Below, piece by piece: positions 33,812 through 43,903 of a stretch of DNA of 64,000 bases (the first letter of the stretch is position 1; the number at the start of each line of letters is the position of its first letter). The translations under genes were made by a program, and so were the position numbers. A model generated the notes under the pieces. The model made no database searches. It was not told where the DNA came from and was given only the letters and a program-made list of their open reading frames with translations. This DNA comes from Hydrotalea sp. (GTDB taxonomy: Bacteria > Bacteroidota > Bacteroidia > Chitinophagales > Chitinophagaceae), in contig JAKRSC010000024.1 of NCBI GenBank assembly GCA_022402565.1, forward strand, positions 356,042 to 420,041, read 5' to 3'.

Positions 33812-34725
33812 GAATCCAAGGTATTTTTAATGCCATCTTGGTACCTGGTGTATTCAAATTCAGGAAAAACTTTAAAGAACTTATCAGATGAAAACAAATA
33901 GTCAAACTCATTTTGATACAACAACTCCATAGATTCTTTAATAGGACTAATAAACAGTCCTAAAATTTGTAAAGCCCATTTGGGAAGTACTTGCATAGAT
34001 AAATCTGTTGAAAGTTGATTTCCAATTAACTCAACCCATTTTTCTAAATTCATAGCTAATGGATCTGTTGGAAGATGCCATATCTGATTAAAAGCCGTTG
34101 ACTGATTACCTAAAAAAGCTGTTGCCCGACCAGCATCTGGAGTATATATAAAACTATGTAATCTCTTTGCCGATACCATAACTTGAGGAGATTTACCTTT
34201 CAACATTCTCTCAAACACCATCAAGTTCAAAAAACTAAGAGGTGTTTCTGGACCATAAAAATCTGGTGCCCTTACAATCATAGCTTGTAATCCCTTTTTT
34301 TCTACAGCATCAAAAATCATCTCAGCAATTTTCTTTCTTACAATTCCCTTACGACTAGTTGCCAACATAGGAGTTTGTTCTGTCATCCATCCTTCAACCT
34401 TTCCATAAGCATACACATTATCAAAAAACACCAATTTGCAACTGTTGACAATACATGCATGAACTACATGCTGCATTAAAACAGGCCAGTCTCTCTCCCA
34501 AACTTTAGAATGATATGGTAGACCTACAGTAACATAGGCAACAGTGCAACCTGCAATAGCATTCATAACATCTTCTTGAACTAAAAGATTTCCTTTAAAG
34601 GTCTCATGAGTACTGGATAAAGCAGTAGGATTTCTTGCTACCAACCTAACTGGCTCTTTCATCTTTGAAAGTTCCAAAGCAACATGTTTACCAATAACAC
34701 CTGATGATCCTAAGATAACCTGCAT
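33802..34725 (-). CDS. NAD(P)-dependent epimerase/dehydratase-like protein
   Basis: Extended-SDR or NmrA-like Rossmann protein. The cofactor motif is VILGSSGVIGKHVA, followed by RLVARNP, which favours NADPH. The downstream block VFFDNVYAYGKV carries a YAYG-type segment in place of a standard YxxxK, so classical epimerase chemistry is not assured. 307 aa. Two bases downstream of the membrane protein gene on the same strand. No substrate can be proposed. Confidence 0.83.
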   Translation of the reverse strand: MQVILGSSGVIGKHVALELSKMKEPVRLVARNPTALSSTHETFKGNLLVQEDVMNAIAGCTVAYVTVGLPYHSKVWERDWPVLMQHVVHACIVNSCKLVFFDNVYAYGKVEGWMTEQTPMLATSRKGIVRKKIAEMIFDAVEKKGLQAMIVRAPDFYGPETPLSFLNLMVFERMLKGKSPQVMVSAKRLHSFIYTPDAGRATAFLGNQSTAFNQIWHLPTDPLAMNLEKWVELIGNQLSTDLSMQVLPKWALQILGLFISPIKESMELLYQNEFDYLFSSDKFFKVFPEFEYTRYQDGIKNTLDSYL

Positions 34726-34727
34726 AA

Positions 34728-35516
34728 TTATTTATTTTGAAACAATGATTGCTTTAATTGATCTGCAATTTTTTGAACTGTTGGTCGCTGTTCTTCTGAG
34801 AACGGTAATCGCAATTCATGAGATGTTGGTCCTCGCCTAGTTGTCCAAGCGTAGACAATTTCAAGAACAAGTAATCCTTCACAATTTTTAATTTCAACTT
34901 GCTCTACCCACTTCCGCCCATCATGATAAAAAATGATATGTCCAGATAAATCAGCGAAATGTTTTGTAAGGACTATTGAAACGCCCTCATTTCCCTTAGG
35001 AAAACCTTTCATGACAAAACGGAATTTGATTAAGCCATATAAAACAGCAAAAAAGCCTGAAAAAATAAGTGCCATTACCCATGATGTTGCCCTAGTAAAA
35101 ATCAATAACGGCGTTCCCAACACAAGCACCCAAAAAGCTTCACCAAATATATTTGCTTTCTGCTCCTTACTCTCCCACTCTATGAATTTTTTCCATTGTA
35201 TACCATCTATTTTCCATTCACCCAATACAATTCTTTCCTCATTTTGAGCCTGTGGATCTACTTTCTTATTCCCTTCAATATATTTTGCTAAAATGGCTCT
35301 ATCTAATCGGTCAGCTAATAGTTTTGCTTGATTAAATTTATCATAGGCCGATTTCCAGAAAAAAATACAAGAAACTAATAACATCAAACCCCATATTCCT
35401 GTTGAAGCAGGAAGCGTTAGTAAAAGGCCAACTGCTAGTGGGAAAACGATTATACCAAGAAGTAAAAGAATGGCTCCAGTTATTCGGGCAAAAGCGGGAG
35501 TTGATTTTTCTTGCAA
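34728..35516 (-). CDS. Hypothetical four-helix membrane protein
   Basis: Not recognised. 262 aa with two pairs of hydrophobic helices: residues about 11-33 and 37-55, then about 125-143 and 147-165. A charged segment (about 60-120) separates the pairs. The C-terminal 90 residues are soluble, with a strand-rich pattern (VEQVEIKNCEGLLVLEIVYA), RRGPTSHELRLPF and a final helix. It is the first gene of a two-gene minus-strand operon with the epimerase-like gene. Confidence 0.75.
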   Translation of the reverse strand: MQEKSTPAFARITGAILLLLGIIVFPLAVGLLLTLPASTGIWGLMLLVSCIFFWKSAYDKFNQAKLLADRLDRAILAKYIEGNKKVDPQAQNEERIVLGEWKIDGIQWKKFIEWESKEQKANIFGEAFWVLVLGTPLLIFTRATSWVMALIFSGFFAVLYGLIKFRFVMKGFPKGNEGVSIVLTKHFADLSGHIIFYHDGRKWVEQVEIKNCEGLLVLEIVYAWTTRRGPTSHELRLPFSEEQRPTVQKIADQLKQSLFQNK

Positions 35517-35622
35517 GGTGGTTGATTTAGGTACCTGAATGTACAGCTTTTGACAAAATCATTCATCCAAAAAAAACACAAATACCCTTTAAATGATTTT
35601 AACTTTAGCTCAAATTCACTGT

Positions 35623-37512
35623 ATGAAAAGATCCCTCCTTTTAGCATTTAGTTTTTTAATTGTAATAGGTATAACTGCTCAAAATACCCAGAAACCCCCA
35701 TTACATGGAAAAAAATGGATGGCCATAACTGGTAAGCCACTTGCTGCCACCGCAGGTTCAATGATTTTTCAACAAGGCGGAAATGCAGTAGACGCAGCTT
35801 GTGCTATGCTAGCAGCAACTTGTACAATGTGGGATGTGTTGAGTTGGGGAGGAGAAACGCAGGCATTAATTTATCATCCTAAACTAAAAAAAGTTATTGC
35901 AATAAATGCAATGGGCGTTGCGCCAACAGGAGCGACTCCAACGTTTTTTAAAGAAAAAGGGTATCAATTTCCTCCTGAGTTTGGACCACTTGCGTCTACA
36001 ACACCTGGAACACCTGGGGGTATTTGCTATATGTTAGCTAACTATGGTACAATGAGCTTAAAACAGGTTTTAGCACCTGCTATGGATATGGCAGCTGGCT
36101 ACCCAATTGAAGCACAAACAGCCAATAGTATTGAAAGAGCAAAAGATCGAATCAAGCAATGGCCATATAGTGCTAAAGTCATGCTACCGCATCTTGGAGA
36201 AAAAAGAGAAGCACCTTATGCTGGTGAAATATTTGTTCAGAAAGATTTGCTTCAAACATTACAAAAAATGGTTGATGCCGAACAAGCTGCACTCAAACAA
36301 GGTAAATCTAGAAAGGAAGCTATTCAGACTGCTTATGATCGTTTTTATAAAGGTGATATTGCAAAAGAGATAGTTCGCGGAATGCAAGAACAAGGTGGTC
36401 TTATTACAATGGAGGATCTTGCAAAATGGAAGCCTATTGAAGAAGAGCCGCTGCGTATAACTTACAAAGGCATTGATGTATATAAACTACAAGAATGGAC
36501 ACAAGGTCCAATGATGTTGCAAGCATTGAACATTTTGGAAAATTTTGATTTGAAAAAAATGGGCTATAACAGTACGCAATACATCCATACTGTGTACCAA
36601 GCCATGAATCTAAGTTTTGCTGATAGAGATTTTTATTATGGTGATCCTGCATTTGTAAAAACACCTATTAAGGGATTACTGAGTAAAGAATACGCCAAGC
36701 AGCGAGCGTTACTAATAGATACCTCCAAAAACTTAGCCGATGCTCGTCCAGGTGACCCTTACCCTTTTGAAGGAAAAACAAACCCTTATTTATCGCTTTT
36801 AGAGAAAAGAAGAGTTGAACTTGATACCAGCAAAAGAGAATTTTTGCCAGGCCACGATAATAATCAGATTGCGAAAAATGATAAAGAAGAAGAGCTTTAT
36901 CAAGATAGGCTTTGGAGAGGAACTACTACCGTACAATCGGCTGATCAAGAAGGTTGGATTGTTTCAATTACTCCTTCCGGAGGATGGATTCCTGCAGTAA
37001 TTGCAGGCAATACAGGTATTGGCATGAGTCAGCGTATGCAGAGTTTTGTACTTGATAGTATTTTAAACCCTTTCAATGTTGTTGCTCCAGGCAAACGCCC
37101 AAGAGTAACATTAACCCCTAGCTTAGCGCTTAAAGATGGTAAACCATATTTAAGTTTTGCAGTGCAAGGTGGTGATACGCAAGATCAAAATTTATTACAA
37201 TTTTTCTTGAATATGGCTGAGTTTGGAATGACTGTTCAGCAAGCGAGTGAAGCTGCTAACATCAACTCCAACCAACTATGGCTTTCTTTGGGCGGAACCA
37301 AAATTTCAGATAGAAAACCTCGTCCAGGTAATATTTTATTACAAAATAGAACACCTGAGAGAGTAAGAGAACAACTCAAGAAAATGGGTTATACACTTTC
37401 CTTTACTGAAAGAAGTAGTGGCCCTATAAACGCAATATTTTTTGACTGGAAGCATAACACACTCTGGGGTGGTTCATCAAATCATGGAGAAGATTATGGT
37501 ATAGCTTGGTAA
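35623..37512 (+). CDS. Gamma-glutamyltransferase-family Ntn hydrolase, secreted
   Basis: Self-processing periplasmic enzyme of the GGT superfamily. ATG 35623 starts the signal peptide MKRSLLLAFSFLIVIGITAQ. The processing site lies at WRGTTTVQSAD, with T434 the likely new N-terminal nucleophile. The conserved GG is kept as VQGGDTQDQ, which differs from the GSPGG of classical GGT and resembles the GGDxQ seen in YwrD/HpxW-type members. The proteobacterial TxHxSVVD stretch is also altered. 629 aa. Glutathione hydrolysis is therefore possible but not assured; another amide may be the substrate. Single gene, with a terminator 6 bp after the stop. Confidence 0.85.
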   Translation: MKRSLLLAFSFLIVIGITAQNTQKPPLHGKKWMAITGKPLAATAGSMIFQQGGNAVDAACAMLAATCTMWDVLSWGGETQALIYHPKLKKVIAINAMGVAPTGATPTFFKEKGYQFPPEFGPLASTTPGTPGGICYMLANYGTMSLKQVLAPAMDMAAGYPIEAQTANSIERAKDRIKQWPYSAKVMLPHLGEKREAPYAGEIFVQKDLLQTLQKMVDAEQAALKQGKSRKEAIQTAYDRFYKGDIAKEIVRGMQEQGGLITMEDLAKWKPIEEEPLRITYKGIDVYKLQEWTQGPMMLQALNILENFDLKKMGYNSTQYIHTVYQAMNLSFADRDFYYGDPAFVKTPIKGLLSKEYAKQRALLIDTSKNLADARPGDPYPFEGKTNPYLSLLEKRRVELDTSKREFLPGHDNNQIAKNDKEEELYQDRLWRGTTTVQSADQEGWIVSITPSGGWIPAVIAGNTGIGMSQRMQSFVLDSILNPFNVVAPGKRPRVTLTPSLALKDGKPYLSFAVQGGDTQDQNLLQFFLNMAEFGMTVQQASEAANINSNQLWLSLGGTKISDRKPRPGNILLQNRTPERVREQLKKMGYTLSFTERSSGPINAIFFDWKHNTLWGGSSNHGEDYGIAW

Positions 37513-37517
37513 ATTTT

Positions 37518-37546
37518 AAAAGGATTCTGAAAAGGATCCTTTTTTA
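37518..37546. terminator. Terminator between convergent genes
   Basis: AAAAGGATTC and GGATCCTTTT pair with one G-T wobble, followed by T-rich sequence. It ends the gamma-glutamyltransferase-family gene and abuts the stop of the minus-strand kinase-like gene. Confidence 0.78.
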
Positions 37547-38620
37547 TTATAAAGCATATTTCGACTTCCAAGAATTAAATGCAATTTGTACATCGCTCAT
37601 CTGAATATAGGATTTCAATAAATGCAGCTGATTTTTACACCGATCGAAATTTTGCTCTGGATAGGAAGCACCATAGTACGGATCACCAAGTAGATAATCT
37701 GTTCCAAAACGCAATGCTTGCATCCATATTAAAATAACACCCGACATTGGTATAGCGTTTATTTCAGCATCGGTTAACATTCCACCCATTCCTTTTGAAT
37801 ATCCTTCAATGATATTGGTATAATAAGAAGCTCGTGCATGTATGGCCTCCCAATTACAGGATGTTTCATTTTCTTCACTCAGATAGGTACGCATCATATC
37901 ACCTATATCACTAATAATGGTGCCCGGCATAACAGTATCTAAATCAATTACAACAGGATCTTCACTATTTCTTAAGAACAACACATTACTGATTTTAGTA
38001 TCATGATGAATTACTCTTATTGGCAACTTATTATTGATTTCAGATTCCCAATAATGACTTACCCAAGTAAAGAATTGTAAATCATGCAAAATTGTTGCGA
38101 ACTTTTGAATTCGTTGCTCTATACCATTTTGCAATGCATCAGAAAATTGTCTAAAGCGTAAAGAAAGGTCATGAAAATTAGGGAGAATCACTTTTAGCTG
38201 TGTTGCATCAAAGAACTGAAATTGAGCCGTGAAATGACCAAAAGCATAGGCAGCATTGTAAGCTTCTTCAACAGATGTAACACGTTCAATTGTAATTGAA
38301 TCTTTTATAAATGGAAAAGCACGCCAACAATTGTTTTCATCTTGCCACCAAATGCGATCTCCTAATTTGGTGAGCGCTGGTAACATGATAGAATAAGATG
38401 AATTATTTACTTGCAAATACTTATTCAAAAGTTCCAGATTGAATACAATATCATTCGGGTGTTTAAATACTTGTACATTTATTTTCTGAAGTATAGCATA
38501 AGGTTCACCTTCAACTTCTACTCGCCACGTAGTATGTAATAATCCAGAACTGATAGGATGTAACAAATACTCCCCTTCTGCCCAATGATACACATGTGAT
38601 AAATCTACAAGCTCGCTCAT
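37547..38620 (-). CDS. APH-fold phosphotransferase (aminoglycoside phosphotransferase family)
   Basis: Small-molecule kinase of the protein-kinase-like APH fold. The catalytic loop is VIHHDTKISNVLF (H-x-D-x4-N) and the metal-binding DFG-equivalent is PVVIDLDTVMPG, as in N-acetylhexosamine 1-kinase and related sugar kinases. TTWRVEVEGEPYAILQKIN forms the N-lobe. 357 aa. It follows the RsmB-like gene by 14 bp. Antibiotic resistance should not be assumed; a sugar or amino-sugar substrate is more in keeping with the VIDLDTVMPG motif. Confidence 0.85.
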   Translation of the reverse strand: MSELVDLSHVYHWAEGEYLLHPISSGLLHTTWRVEVEGEPYAILQKINVQVFKHPNDIVFNLELLNKYLQVNNSSYSIMLPALTKLGDRIWWQDENNCWRAFPFIKDSITIERVTSVEEAYNAAYAFGHFTAQFQFFDATQLKVILPNFHDLSLRFRQFSDALQNGIEQRIQKFATILHDLQFFTWVSHYWESEINNKLPIRVIHHDTKISNVLFLRNSEDPVVIDLDTVMPGTIISDIGDMMRTYLSEENETSCNWEAIHARASYYTNIIEGYSKGMGGMLTDAEINAIPMSGVILIWMQALRFGTDYLLGDPYYGASYPEQNFDRCKNQLHLLKSYIQMSDVQIAFNSWKSKYAL

Positions 38621-38634
38621 TGTTTAGATTTAAT

Positions 38635-39723
38635 TTATTTCTTTCGCAATAATGCAGAAAATAAGGTATCCGCTTTATGCTTGTATCCTGCATAGTATTG
38701 CATATGCATACACTCTAATCCAAGTTGATTTTCAAAGTATGAAATTTGATTTTCATTTTCATCCTTAAACACTGAACATGTTATGTAGACCAACCATCCA
38801 TTGATTTTAAGTTTAGTCATGGCTTGTTCTATAATAGCTCTCTGTAATGGAATAAATTTATTGAGTTGCGCAGGCTGAAAATAGTATAAACCTTCTGGAG
38901 TTCTACTCCATGTACCACTTCCTGAACAGGGTACATCCGTAACGATCACGTCCATCATAGGCAAATTGAAAGGTATATTACCTTTTTTAGACAAATCAGC
39001 TATAAATAAATTTTCGAATGTAACTTGAGCTAACTGTAAACGCTTGCGCAGTGGTGTCATCATTTGTGGGCGAATGTCAGAAGCATACAAAGATGCAGGC
39101 TGAAGTAAATCATGCGCAAGTATCGACTTACCGCCACTAGCTGCACAAGCATCCCAACACATTGCTTTCCCAATCAATTCAGGACAATGGTTGACTAATG
39201 CAGTTAATACTTGCTGAGATGAGTAGTCTTGTATAACAACTTCATTATTGATCTTCAAAATTTGATCAATAGGTGTAGAAGATTCAACTGCAATGCATGT
39301 ATCATCTAACTGTTCAAATGCAACGTTTGCATATTGAAGTTTTTTTAGAACATTGTTAAGTTTATTTGGACGAACACGAAGAAATACATTTGGCTGTGAA
39401 AGATGAGAAGCTGCCCACAATTCCGCATCAATATATGTACCTAATAATTCAGAATGAGGAAAGATTTCATGTACAGAAAATACTCTTTCCCCTTCTTCTA
39501 TATATTGAATAATATTTGCCCAACGTTCTTCAACAGTAATTAAACCGCCTGCTTTCCCCCATCTAAACCATTGATAACAAAGTGATGCAATTTGCTTGCG
39601 ATCTTTTGATCCGTGTTTTTTATTAGCAGCAAAATAGTTTTTTAGAAACAAATGAAATGGCTGCACACCTTCATAAGAAGCTATGAGCCTTTTGGCTGTT
39701 TCTATATGTGCGGGACGAATCAT
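38635..39723 (-). CDS. RsmB/NOP2-family RNA (cytosine-C5) methyltransferase
   Basis: SAM-dependent m5C methyltransferase for rRNA or tRNA. The two catalytic cysteines are present, in VTDVPCSGSGTW and ITCSVFKDENE, with the SAM-binding WDACAASGGKS. An N-terminal helical NusB-like region (about 1-130) precedes it. 362 aa, shorter than E. coli RsmB (429), as in other Bacteroidota. The start ATG (39723-39721) lies just after the T-run of the sucB terminator, so it needs either read-through or a promoter inside that hairpin. Target base unknown. Confidence 0.87.
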   Translation of the reverse strand: MIRPAHIETAKRLIASYEGVQPFHLFLKNYFAANKKHGSKDRKQIASLCYQWFRWGKAGGLITVEERWANIIQYIEEGERVFSVHEIFPHSELLGTYIDAELWAASHLSQPNVFLRVRPNKLNNVLKKLQYANVAFEQLDDTCIAVESSTPIDQILKINNEVVIQDYSSQQVLTALVNHCPELIGKAMCWDACAASGGKSILAHDLLQPASLYASDIRPQMMTPLRKRLQLAQVTFENLFIADLSKKGNIPFNLPMMDVIVTDVPCSGSGTWSRTPEGLYYFQPAQLNKFIPLQRAIIEQAMTKLKINGWLVYITCSVFKDENENQISYFENQLGLECMHMQYYAGYKHKADTLFSALLRKK

Positions 39724-39724
39724 A

Positions 39725-39750
39725 TAAAAAAGTCCCGCTTTTGCGGGACT
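39725..39750 (-). terminator. Rho-independent terminator after sucB
   Basis: On the minus strand AGTCCCGC and GCGGGACT pair around AAAA and are followed by TTTTTTAT, then directly ATG of the methyltransferase gene. Confidence 0.88.
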
Positions 39751-39758
39751 ATGAAAAT

Positions 39759-40979
39759 TTATAATTCTAACAATGTTTTCACTGGATCTTTCCCGAAAAG
39801 TATTTGCTCAGGGTTTTCTAGTAGTTCTTTCACACGTACTAAGAAGCTTACACTTTCCCTTCCATCAATAATGCGGTGATCATAACTAAGTGCCAAATAC
39901 ATCATTGGACGAATCTCAACCTTTCCGTTGATTGCCATTGGACGCTCTTGAATCTTATGCATACCCAAAATTGCACTCTGCGGAATGTTAATGATAGGTG
40001 TACTCATTAAGCTTCCAAATACACCACCATTCGTAATTGTAAATGTACCACCAGTAAGTTCTTCAATCGTAAGCTTATTGTCGCGCGCCTTTCCAGCAAG
40101 CTCTACCACTTTCTTTTCAACATCTGACATGCTCATGCTTTCAACATTACGCATTACCGGCACTGTTAATCCTCGAGGTGTGCTTACCGCAATACTAATA
40201 TCTGCATAATCATGGTACACCAAACTATCGCCATCAATATAGGCATTCACAGCAGGCCATTCACCTAATGCAATAGCACAAGCTTTTGCAAAGAAACTCA
40301 TGAAACCTAAATTCACACCATGCTTCTCTTTGAATTTGTCTTTGTATTGTGCTCGCACAGCCATAACCGCTGTCATATCTACCTCATTAAAGGTAGTAAG
40401 CATGGCGGTTGTATTTTTTGCTTCAACCAACCTGCGACTGATTGTTTTACGCAGATTGCTCATTTTTTCAACACGCTTGTTACGTGTATTTAATTCCTGA
40501 CCAGCATATGCTTGCTTACCAGGATGAGACAATGCTTCTAACACATCATTCTTTAAAATTTTACCTCCATGTCCAGATGGTTGAATATTAGAAGCATCTA
40601 CTTTTTTATCAGCAATAATAGCAGCTGCTACTGGAGTTGCTTTCACGTCATTTGCCACTGCAACAACCGGAGCTGGACTAGCTGCTTGAGGTGCAGCAGA
40701 TTCTTTAACTGGCTCTTCAGCAACTGCAGCTGCGGCAGGACGTTCAGCTGTTTCATCAATTTGACAAAACAAAGATCCAATTTCCAATGTATCACCTTCC
40801 TGTGCCAAAGTGGTTAGAATACCAGCTTGTTCAGCATTCACTTCAAAAGTTGCTTTTTCACTTTCGAGTTCTGCTATTACTTCATCGCGTTCTACCCATT
40901 CGCCAGACTTACGGGTCCACTTTAACAAGGTGACTTCGTTGATCGACTCTCCTACTGTTGGCACTTTGATATCAATCAT
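39759..40979 (-). CDS. sucB: 2-oxoglutarate dehydrogenase E2, dihydrolipoyl succinyltransferase
   Basis: Core of the oxoglutarate dehydrogenase complex, passing the succinyl group to CoA. A single lipoyl domain carries the modified lysine K42 in [10 protein letters not shown]. An Ala/Pro-rich linker leads to the peripheral-subunit-binding domain (about 133-155, [20 protein letters not shown]), then the catalytic domain with SYDHRIIDG, whose His and Asp form the active site. 406 aa is normal. It lies 38 bp after sucA on the same strand, confirming the substrate; E3 can come from lpdA. Confidence 0.97.
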   Translation of the reverse strand: MIDIKVPTVGESINEVTLLKWTRKSGEWVERDEVIAELESEKATFEVNAEQAGILTTLAQEGDTLEIGSLFCQIDETAERPAAAAVAEEPVKESAAPQAASPAPVVAVANDVKATPVAAAIIADKKVDASNIQPSGHGGKILKNDVLEALSHPGKQAYAGQELNTRNKRVEKMSNLRKTISRRLVEAKNTTAMLTTFNEVDMTAVMAVRAQYKDKFKEKHGVNLGFMSFFAKACAIALGEWPAVNAYIDGDSLVYHDYADISIAVSTPRGLTVPVMRNVESMSMSDVEKKVVELAGKARDNKLTIEELTGGTFTITNGGVFGSLMSTPIINIPQSAILGMHKIQERPMAINGKVEIRPMMYLALSYDHRIIDGRESVSFLVRVKELLENPEQILFGKDPVKTLLEL

Positions 40980-41017
40980 AATTTCCTCCGTACCCTTTTA
41001 AGGGATTTAATTGTAGT

Positions 41018-43771
41018 TTATAATCCAAATGCGGTGTCAATAATTTGTTGTTGCTCTTTTGCATGTACTTTAGAATAACCAGTGGCAGTTGATGCACTTG
41101 CCTTTCTGCTTATTACACCAAAGTTGATGCTATTGAGGTTCATCTTCAAAAATGAAGCTGCACCCATATTCAAAGGTTCTTCCTGAACCCAAAACCAAGT
41201 GGCTTTATTATACTTTTTATAGAGCTCTAGAAGTTGTTTTTCAGGTAATGGATACAATTGCTCCACACGAACAATGGCCACATCTTCAATACCTTCTTTT
41301 TCTTTGCGCTCTGCTAAGTCAAAATAAATTTTACCAGAACAGAACAATACCTTTTTAATGTTTCCTCCATCTGTTTGTACAGTTGGATCGTCTAATACTT
41401 CTTTAAAACCACCCATAGAAAACTCAGCAATATGACTGTACGAACCAGGGTGACGAAGGTTGGCTTTAGGTGAGAAATTTATTAGCGGCTTTCTAAATTG
41501 CCAAGCTAACTGACGACGTAATGCATGGAATAAGTTAGATGCAGTTGTTATGTTCGTTATCACCATATTCAACTCAGCACACATTTGCAAAAAGCGCTCT
41601 AATCTCGCACTGCTATGTTCTGGCCCCTGTCCTTCATAACCATGTGGCAATAGCATAACTACACCGTTCATTCTCTGCCATTTTTGTTCTCCAGCAGCAA
41701 TAAACTGATCAATCATTGTTTGAGCTCCATTACAAAAATCACCAAATTGCGCTTCCCAAATTACCAAGGCATCTGGATTTGCCATAGAATAACCATATTC
41801 AAATCCTAACACCCCATATTCACTCAACAATGAGTTATAAATTTTAAAATTACGCTGCCCTTCCTGGAAATGATTCAATCGATTATATCCTTTATTTGTT
41901 TGCTCATCCCTCAAGATAGCATGACGATGACTAAATGTTCCTCTTTGAACATCTTGTCCACTCATGCGTACAATTTTATTTTCGACCAAAAGACTTGAAT
42001 AAGCTAATAATTCAGCTGTTGACCAATCAAGCTTTTGCTCATTTTCAAGCAACTTCTTTTTGTCTTGCAATAGTTTCTCAATCTTACGCAGAGGCTTGAA
42101 AGTATCAGGCCATTTCATTAAGCCATCAACCAGTCGAGCAACTTCCGACTCAGATATTGCGGTGTCTGGCGACCTATGAAAATCTTCTTCGGTGGCTTTT
42201 CTCAAACTTCTCCAAGCCAATTCCGGTGCTTGATAATGATATGGTAGCGGATTTTGTTTTACTTCATCCAATCGCTCTTGCAGATCTTGCCAGAATTTCT
42301 TTTCCATCTCCTTTGCTAACTCTCTGGCAGTAGAGTCGCCACCTTCCAATAATTGGTTCACATAAACTTCTCTTGGATTAGGATGTTTATCAATTAAAGC
42401 ATAAAGTTGAGGCTGCGTATATTTTGGATCATCCCCTTCATTGTGTCCATGCTTTCTATAACACACCATGTCTATGAAGACATCTGTATTGAATTTTTGA
42501 CGAAAGCGTGTTGCAATCTCAACACATCTAACCACAGCTTCTGGATCATCTCCATTAATGTGCATCACCGGAGCTTGTACCATAGCAGCCAATGAAGTAC
42601 AATAATCGGCACTTCTTGCATCATCAAAATCAGTAGTGAAACCAATCTGATTGTTAATTACAAAGTGAATGGTACCACCAGTATAATATCCACGAAGATT
42701 GCTCATTTGCAAAACTTCATAAACAATACCTTGTCCAGCAACCGAAGCATCCCCATGAATTAATATGGGTAAAATTTTATCAAAATCACTTTCGTATAAA
42801 ACATCTGCCTTAGCTCTTGAAAAACCAACTACAACCGGATTAACCGCTTCTAAATGGGAAGGGTTAGGCATGAGTTTCAAATAAATAGGTTTGCCAGAAG
42901 TTGAAATTAATTCACTTCCATAACCCATGTGGTATTTTACATCGCCACTGCCCATGGTTTGATCCATGACAGCAGTACCTTCAAATTCAGAAAAAATATG
43001 CTCATAGGTTTTACCCATGATGTTAGCCAAAACATTTAATCGACCTCTGTGTGCCATACCAATGGCAACCTCTTGTACATCGTTCTCAGCAGCCGTATTA
43101 ATAATTGCGTCTAAAGCTGCAATGGTAGTTTCTCCTCCTTCAAGAGAAAAACGTTTTTGACCAACATACTTAGTATGTAAGAATTTTTCAAAGATTACAC
43201 CTTGATTTAGCTTATCCAGAATACGTCTTTTCTTTTCCAATGGAAGTGGCTTAGAAAATTCCTCTTCCATTTCATGTGTCAAGAAATCAATTTTTCTTTG
43301 ATCGCTGATGTATTTAAATTCAATACCAACATGTCCCGCATAAGCTTTCTCAAGCTTTGCAATAATTTGGCGAAGGGTAGATTGACCTAAGCCCACATAA
43401 TTACCTGCATAAAAAGTCTGGTCAAGATCAGACTCAGATAATCCAAAGAAATCTAAATGTAAATTAGCTCCTCTGTCCTTTCTAGTACGAATTGGATTGG
43501 TTTTAGCAATTAAATGCCCTTTATTACGATAGCCTAAAATGAGTCTATAAACTCCAATTTCCTTAGTCCAATTTACTGAACCATTTGCATTTGAAGCACC
43601 ATTGGTGGCCGGAACTGCATTATTTGCCATTCCGTTAGATACGGCAAAATCAAATCCCTCAAAGAACTTCTTGAGCTCTTCGTCAACACTATTTGGATCC
43701 TTTACAAAATCCTGGTATAAACTTTCAATATAGGCCGGATGAGAGTTTGTGATGTATGAAAAATCCTTCAT
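41018..43771 (-). CDS. sucA: 2-oxoglutarate dehydrogenase E1
   Basis: Thiamine-diphosphate enzyme that decarboxylates 2-oxoglutarate in the citric acid cycle. The N-terminal SNSHPAYIESLYQDF-type segment and FFEGFDFA are the E2-contact region of true E1o. GMAHRGRLNVLANI, ILIHGDASVAGQGIVYE and MVCYRKHGHNEGDDP form the ThDP and Mg site, and LLPHGYEGQGPEHSSARLER lies in the pyrimidine-binding domain. 917 aa is normal. First gene of sucA-sucB. The upstream GATATTTG is close to a -7 element. Confidence 0.97.
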   Translation of the reverse strand: MKDFSYITNSHPAYIESLYQDFVKDPNSVDEELKKFFEGFDFAVSNGMANNAVPATNGASNANGSVNWTKEIGVYRLILGYRNKGHLIAKTNPIRTRKDRGANLHLDFFGLSESDLDQTFYAGNYVGLGQSTLRQIIAKLEKAYAGHVGIEFKYISDQRKIDFLTHEMEEEFSKPLPLEKKRRILDKLNQGVIFEKFLHTKYVGQKRFSLEGGETTIAALDAIINTAAENDVQEVAIGMAHRGRLNVLANIMGKTYEHIFSEFEGTAVMDQTMGSGDVKYHMGYGSELISTSGKPIYLKLMPNPSHLEAVNPVVVGFSRAKADVLYESDFDKILPILIHGDASVAGQGIVYEVLQMSNLRGYYTGGTIHFVINNQIGFTTDFDDARSADYCTSLAAMVQAPVMHINGDDPEAVVRCVEIATRFRQKFNTDVFIDMVCYRKHGHNEGDDPKYTQPQLYALIDKHPNPREVYVNQLLEGGDSTARELAKEMEKKFWQDLQERLDEVKQNPLPYHYQAPELAWRSLRKATEEDFHRSPDTAISESEVARLVDGLMKWPDTFKPLRKIEKLLQDKKKLLENEQKLDWSTAELLAYSSLLVENKIVRMSGQDVQRGTFSHRHAILRDEQTNKGYNRLNHFQEGQRNFKIYNSLLSEYGVLGFEYGYSMANPDALVIWEAQFGDFCNGAQTMIDQFIAAGEQKWQRMNGVVMLLPHGYEGQGPEHSSARLERFLQMCAELNMVITNITTASNLFHALRRQLAWQFRKPLINFSPKANLRHPGSYSHIAEFSMGGFKEVLDDPTVQTDGGNIKKVLFCSGKIYFDLAERKEKEGIEDVAIVRVEQLYPLPEKQLLELYKKYNKATWFWVQEEPLNMGAASFLKMNLNSINFGVISRKASASTATGYSKVHAKEQQQIIDTAFGL

Positions 43772-43903
43772 GAGCAGGCTTCGCTATTTTAGGTGTCGGC
43801 AAATATCGCTCAAAAATGAACATCATTCGACCCAAAAATGCAAAGGCTTTGTTTTTTTTAGGGATTTTTTACAACCAACATTTCCCCATGAAATTTCTAT
43901 CCT

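Noticed and set aside
37547-38620. Aminoglycoside resistance kinase
   Set aside because: The APH fold is shared by many sugar and metabolite kinases, and the gene sits in an ordinary housekeeping context.
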